This document shows positions 33,897 through 36,166 of a stretch of 36,166 nucleotides of DNA, piece by piece. Both the position numbers and the translations under genes were made by a program. The notes beneath the pieces were generated by a model, which saw only the letters and a program-made list of their open reading frames with translations, did not search any database and had not been told where the DNA came from. The DNA lies in assembly GCA_027315365.1 (NCBI GenBank), contig DAHUYF010000149.1:1-36166 (forward strand). The letters are read 5' to 3'. The stretch is from Rhodospirillales bacterium. GTDB lineage: Bacteria > Pseudomonadota > Alphaproteobacteria > ATCC43930 > CGMCC-115725. Positions within the stretch are counted from its first letter, which is position 1. Each line of letters starts with the position of its first letter.

Positions 33897-34643
33897 ATGC
33901 CGATCCATGAGAAATCGTTGATCCGGCCGGAGAACCTCGCCATCCACGAGGATCTGACGATCGAGGGCGTCGACGTCTCCGGCCATTGGAGCACCTTCAT
34001 CAAGTCGCGTGCGGTTACCGACTACAACGAGGCGATGGAGCAGGAGATCGCGGCGCTGCCCGGCGGCGAATACATCCATCGCTGCTGGCAATGCGGCTCC
34101 TGCACCAATTCCTGCACCGTCAACGCCGTCAACCCCGACTTCAACCCGCGCTACTGGATCTATCTGATCCGGCTGGGGATGGAGGAGGAGCTGCTGCGCG
34201 ACAAGGACATCGTCTGGCAGTGCGTCTCGTGCAACAAATGCACCTACGCCTGTCCGCGCGACGTGAACCCCGAAGGCGTGATGAAGGCGACCGCCCATTG
34301 GCTCGAGCTCAAGGGGCATACCGACCAGAAGCCGTCGATGGCCTTCGACGAGATCTTCTCGGCGCAGGTCTTCGCCACCGGCAAGATCGAGGAGGGCCGG
34401 ATCATCCGCCAGTTCTTCGCGCGCACCGGCCAATCTTTGTTCCAGGACTGGCTGCTGGCGCTGGCGCGGGGGCTGGCGAAGCGGCTTCCCGTCGGGCTGC
34501 TCGCCCGGCTCGGCTTTGCCGCCCTCTTCCGCCCGCGCACCAGCGGCTGGGGCCGGGCGCAGGCGGCGATGGCAGAATATCTCGGCGAGCAGCAGGCGGC
34601 GCGGCGCAGCGCCCTCGGCATCGAAGAAGGAGCGAAGCGATGA
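33897..34643 (+). CDS. shdrC2: sHdrC2, iron-sulfur subunit
   Basis: A 248-residue HdrC-type protein with two [4Fe-4S] motifs: Cys63, 66, 69 and 73 (RCWQCGSCTNSCTV) and Cys109, 112, 115 and 119 (QCVSCNKCTYACPRDV). The C-terminal third is Arg/Ala-rich and helical. It pairs with the HdrB-type subunit that follows, whose ATG overlaps its stop. The ATG lies one base after the upstream stop. Confidence 0.92.
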   Translation: MPIHEKSLIRPENLAIHEDLTIEGVDVSGHWSTFIKSRAVTDYNEAMEQEIAALPGGEYIHRCWQCGSCTNSCTVNAVNPDFNPRYWIYLIRLGMEEELLRDKDIVWQCVSCNKCTYACPRDVNPEGVMKATAHWLELKGHTDQKPSMAFDEIFSAQVFATGKIEEGRIIRQFFARTGQSLFQDWLLALARGLAKRLPVGLLARLGFAALFRPRTSGWGRAQAAMAEYLGEQQAARRSALGIEEGAKR

Positions 34644-35563
34644 GCGGCAAGCACCGCAAGGTCGCCTATTACCCCGGCTGCGCGCTGGAGGAGACCGGGC
34701 ACGCCTACAACCGGTCCACCAAGGAACTCGGCAAGGCGCTCGGCCTCGAGCTCGTCGAGCTCGAGAACTGGAACTGCTGCGGCGCGATGGAGGTGAAGAA
34801 TCTCGATCCGAAGCTGCAGACTTATCTCTCGGCGCGCAATCTCGCCATCGCCGGCAAGATGGGTTTCGACACGGTGATGGCGCCGTGCAACGGCTGCTAT
34901 CACAATCTCAAGAAGGCCGAGTACGACCTCGGGCATGATGCCGGTTCGCGCGAGGTGGTCGAGCGGCTGTCGCAGAAGGCGGGGCACGAGACCTACGAGG
35001 CGGGCGGCGTCAGCACCATCCACGCACTCGATTGGATCAAGGAGGCGATCGGCGAAGACGGGCTGAAGAACCGGGTCGAGAATTCGCTCAAGGGCCTTAA
35101 GATCGCAAACTATTACGGCTGCATGTACACTCGGCCGCGCCACATCTTCCCGGAGAAGGACAAGGGGCCCGGTTCCGAATCGACATCGAAGCCGCATTTC
35201 ATGGACGATCTGTTGGCGGCGGCCGGCGCCGACTGCGTCGAGTTTCCGCTCAGGACGGCGTGCTGCGGCGGTGCGCACACCCTCTCCGACAGCGACATCT
35301 CGACCAAGCTGGTGCTCAACCTGCTGACCACCGCCGAGGCCTGCGGCGCCGAGGTGATCGCCACCGAATGCCCTACCTGCCATACCGGTCTGGAGATGCA
35401 TCAGGTCCGCGCCGAAAAAGTCTTCGGCAGGAAGACGCGGGTGAAGATCCTCTATTTCACCCAGTTGCTCGGCATGGCGCTCGGACTGTCCGCCCGGCGC
35501 GTCGGCGTGCAGGAAAATCTTTCCGACGCCTCCGACCTGCTGCGGCAAAAGGGATTGGGATGA
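34640..35563 (+). CDS. shdrB2: sHdrB2, CCG-domain subunit with both sites intact
   Basis: A 307-residue HdrB-like protein. Site 1 is complete: Cys14 (YYPGC), Cys46-Cys47-Gly48 and Cys83/Cys86 (APCNGC). Site 2 is also complete: YYGCMY, TACCGGAH and TECPTCHTG. Each site can hold a non-cubane [4Fe-4S] cluster where disulfide or persulfide chemistry occurs. In contrast, sHdrB1 in this operon has lost site 1. It likely meets lipoylated LbpA. Starts and stops overlap both neighbours. Confidence 0.93.
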   Translation: MSGKHRKVAYYPGCALEETGHAYNRSTKELGKALGLELVELENWNCCGAMEVKNLDPKLQTYLSARNLAIAGKMGFDTVMAPCNGCYHNLKKAEYDLGHDAGSREVVERLSQKAGHETYEAGGVSTIHALDWIKEAIGEDGLKNRVENSLKGLKIANYYGCMYTRPRHIFPEKDKGPGSESTSKPHFMDDLLAAAGADCVEFPLRTACCGGAHTLSDSDISTKLVLNLLTTAEACGAEVIATECPTCHTGLEMHQVRAEKVFGRKTRVKILYFTQLLGMALGLSARRVGVQENLSDASDLLRQKGLG

Positions 35564-36027
35564 TGACCGGCTTGCCGGGCGTTGCGCCTGAAGCGGCGAT
35601 CATGGAGCGCATCGACGCGATCGCTGCCACGCGCGACGACGCGCTTGCCGTAGCGGCGGCGGTGCGGGCCGACGAGCTTCTCGCGCTCGGCGAGGCGATC
35701 CTCGAGCGCTGGCTGCAAGCCCATGGCGCGACGCCGACGCGACAGACATTGGAGGGCTTCCGCCTCCTGGCGCTCCACCGGCAGGCCGCCAAGGGCGATC
35801 CCGGCTTCAACGCCTGCCGCGAGACCTGCCGCGAACTCGTCTACCACCGCAATCTGATCCGCCTCGATGCCGCCCATCCCGAAACGCCGCGGCGTCTGCG
35901 CCTGGCCGCCATGGTGGCGCGCCACCTCGCCCTCTTCATCGACGGCAGGCTCCAGGCGGCGGCGCTGGGCGAGTTCTGCTGCTCCTCGCGCCCGCTGCGC
36001 GAGCACGACGCCACACTCCACGAATAG
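35560..36027 (+). CDS. hypothetical protein between shdrB2 and lbpA
   Basis: A 155-residue helical protein starting on an ATGA overlap with shdrB2 (or at the next ATG, 35563). It has a Cys pair in FNACRETCRELVYHRNLIR and another in GEFCCSSRPL. It has no signal peptide and no domain I recognise. The position, inside an operon of iron-sulfur proteins and just before the lipoyl carrier, suggests a part or assembly factor of this system. Confidence 0.75.
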   Translation: MMTGLPGVAPEAAIMERIDAIAATRDDALAVAAAVRADELLALGEAILERWLQAHGATPTRQTLEGFRLLALHRQAAKGDPGFNACRETCRELVYHRNLIRLDAAHPETPRRLRLAAMVARHLALFIDGRLQAAALGEFCCSSRPLREHDATLHE

Positions 36028-36036
36028 GACGCTTCC

Positions 36037-36166
36037 ATGCCCACGGTACGCGGCTGCACCCTGCCGGACGATTTGCTCTACGACGTCGGGAACAACATCT
36101 GGTATCGCGAGAATGGCGACGGGACGGTGACGGTCGGCATGACCGCGGTGGCCGCGGCGATGGCCG
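36037..36166 (+). CDS. lbpA: LbpA lipoate-binding protein (N-terminal part, cut by the window)
   Basis: Only 43 residues are in view, starting MPTVRGCTLPDDLLYD and continuing NNIWYRENGDGTVTVGMTAV. This matches the start of GcvH-like carriers, and at the end of an shdr operon it should be LbpA, the lipoylated carrier that feeds sulfur intermediates to sHdr. The lipoyl-Lys is beyond the window. The ATG is 9 bases after the upstream stop. Confidence 0.88.
   Translation, partial: MPTVRGCTLPDDLLYDVGNNIWYRENGDGTVTVGMTAVAAAMA

Overview
This is a GC-rich window with dense, often ATGA-coupled operons. A Tat-exported binding protein, a FixK/FNR-type palindrome and an sHdr sulfur-oxidation locus like that of Hyphomicrobium point to an Alphaproteobacterium; I cannot fix the order or genus. 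No rRNA, tRNA, CRISPR array or intact insertion sequence was seen.

Region 1 (positions 12-10687, all minus strand) is an amide-responsive operon. In transcription order it holds a cytoplasmic amide sensor (AmiC), an ANTAR antiterminator (AmiR), a 142-base leader with a two-hexaloop ANTAR motif overlapping an intrinsic terminator, a urea/short-chain-amide ABC transporter (binding protein, two permeases, two ATPases), an aliphatic amidase (AmiE) with its complete E59/K134/C166 triad, and a MoxR-type AAA ATPase with a VWA protein of the CbbQ-CbbO/NorQ-NorD kind. The sensor genes lie before the terminator and the uptake and hydrolysis genes after it. A small repeat cluster with a DUF559 gene remnant splits the amidase from the AAA gene.

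Region 2 (11269-20839) is a divergent cluster of unknown substrate. On the minus strand are a Gfo/Idh/MocA oxidoreductase, an M24 (DddP/creatinase-like) protein that has lost metal ligands, and a two-domain PEP-synthase-like phosphotransferase without the usual barrel domain. On the plus strand is a complete branched-chain-type ABC transporter with three ATPases. The 287-base gap between the two arms holds a perfect FNR/FixK-type palindrome.

Region 3 (21071-22518) has small housekeeping genes: a lipoprotein, a Mug/TDG DNA glycosylase and a DUF4168 protein.

Region 4 (22697-36166, running off the right edge) is an sHdr-LbpA sulfur-oxidation locus. The minus arm makes and attaches the lipoyl group: two LipS-type radical SAM enzymes, a LipT-like flavoprotein, a lipoate-protein ligase sLpl(AB) fused to an alpha/beta-hydrolase, and an ArsR-family regulator with the SqrR/BigR cysteine pair. 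The plus arm has a catalytically degenerate glutamine-amidotransferase-like protein (LipX-like), then a promoter region with a FNR/FixK box, dsrE, shdrC1, shdrB1, shdrA, a conserved hypothetical, shdrC2, shdrB2, another hypothetical, and the start of lbpA. Together they would make LbpA, load it with lipoate, and use it with the DsrE and sHdr proteins to oxidise sulfane sulfur in the cytoplasm.
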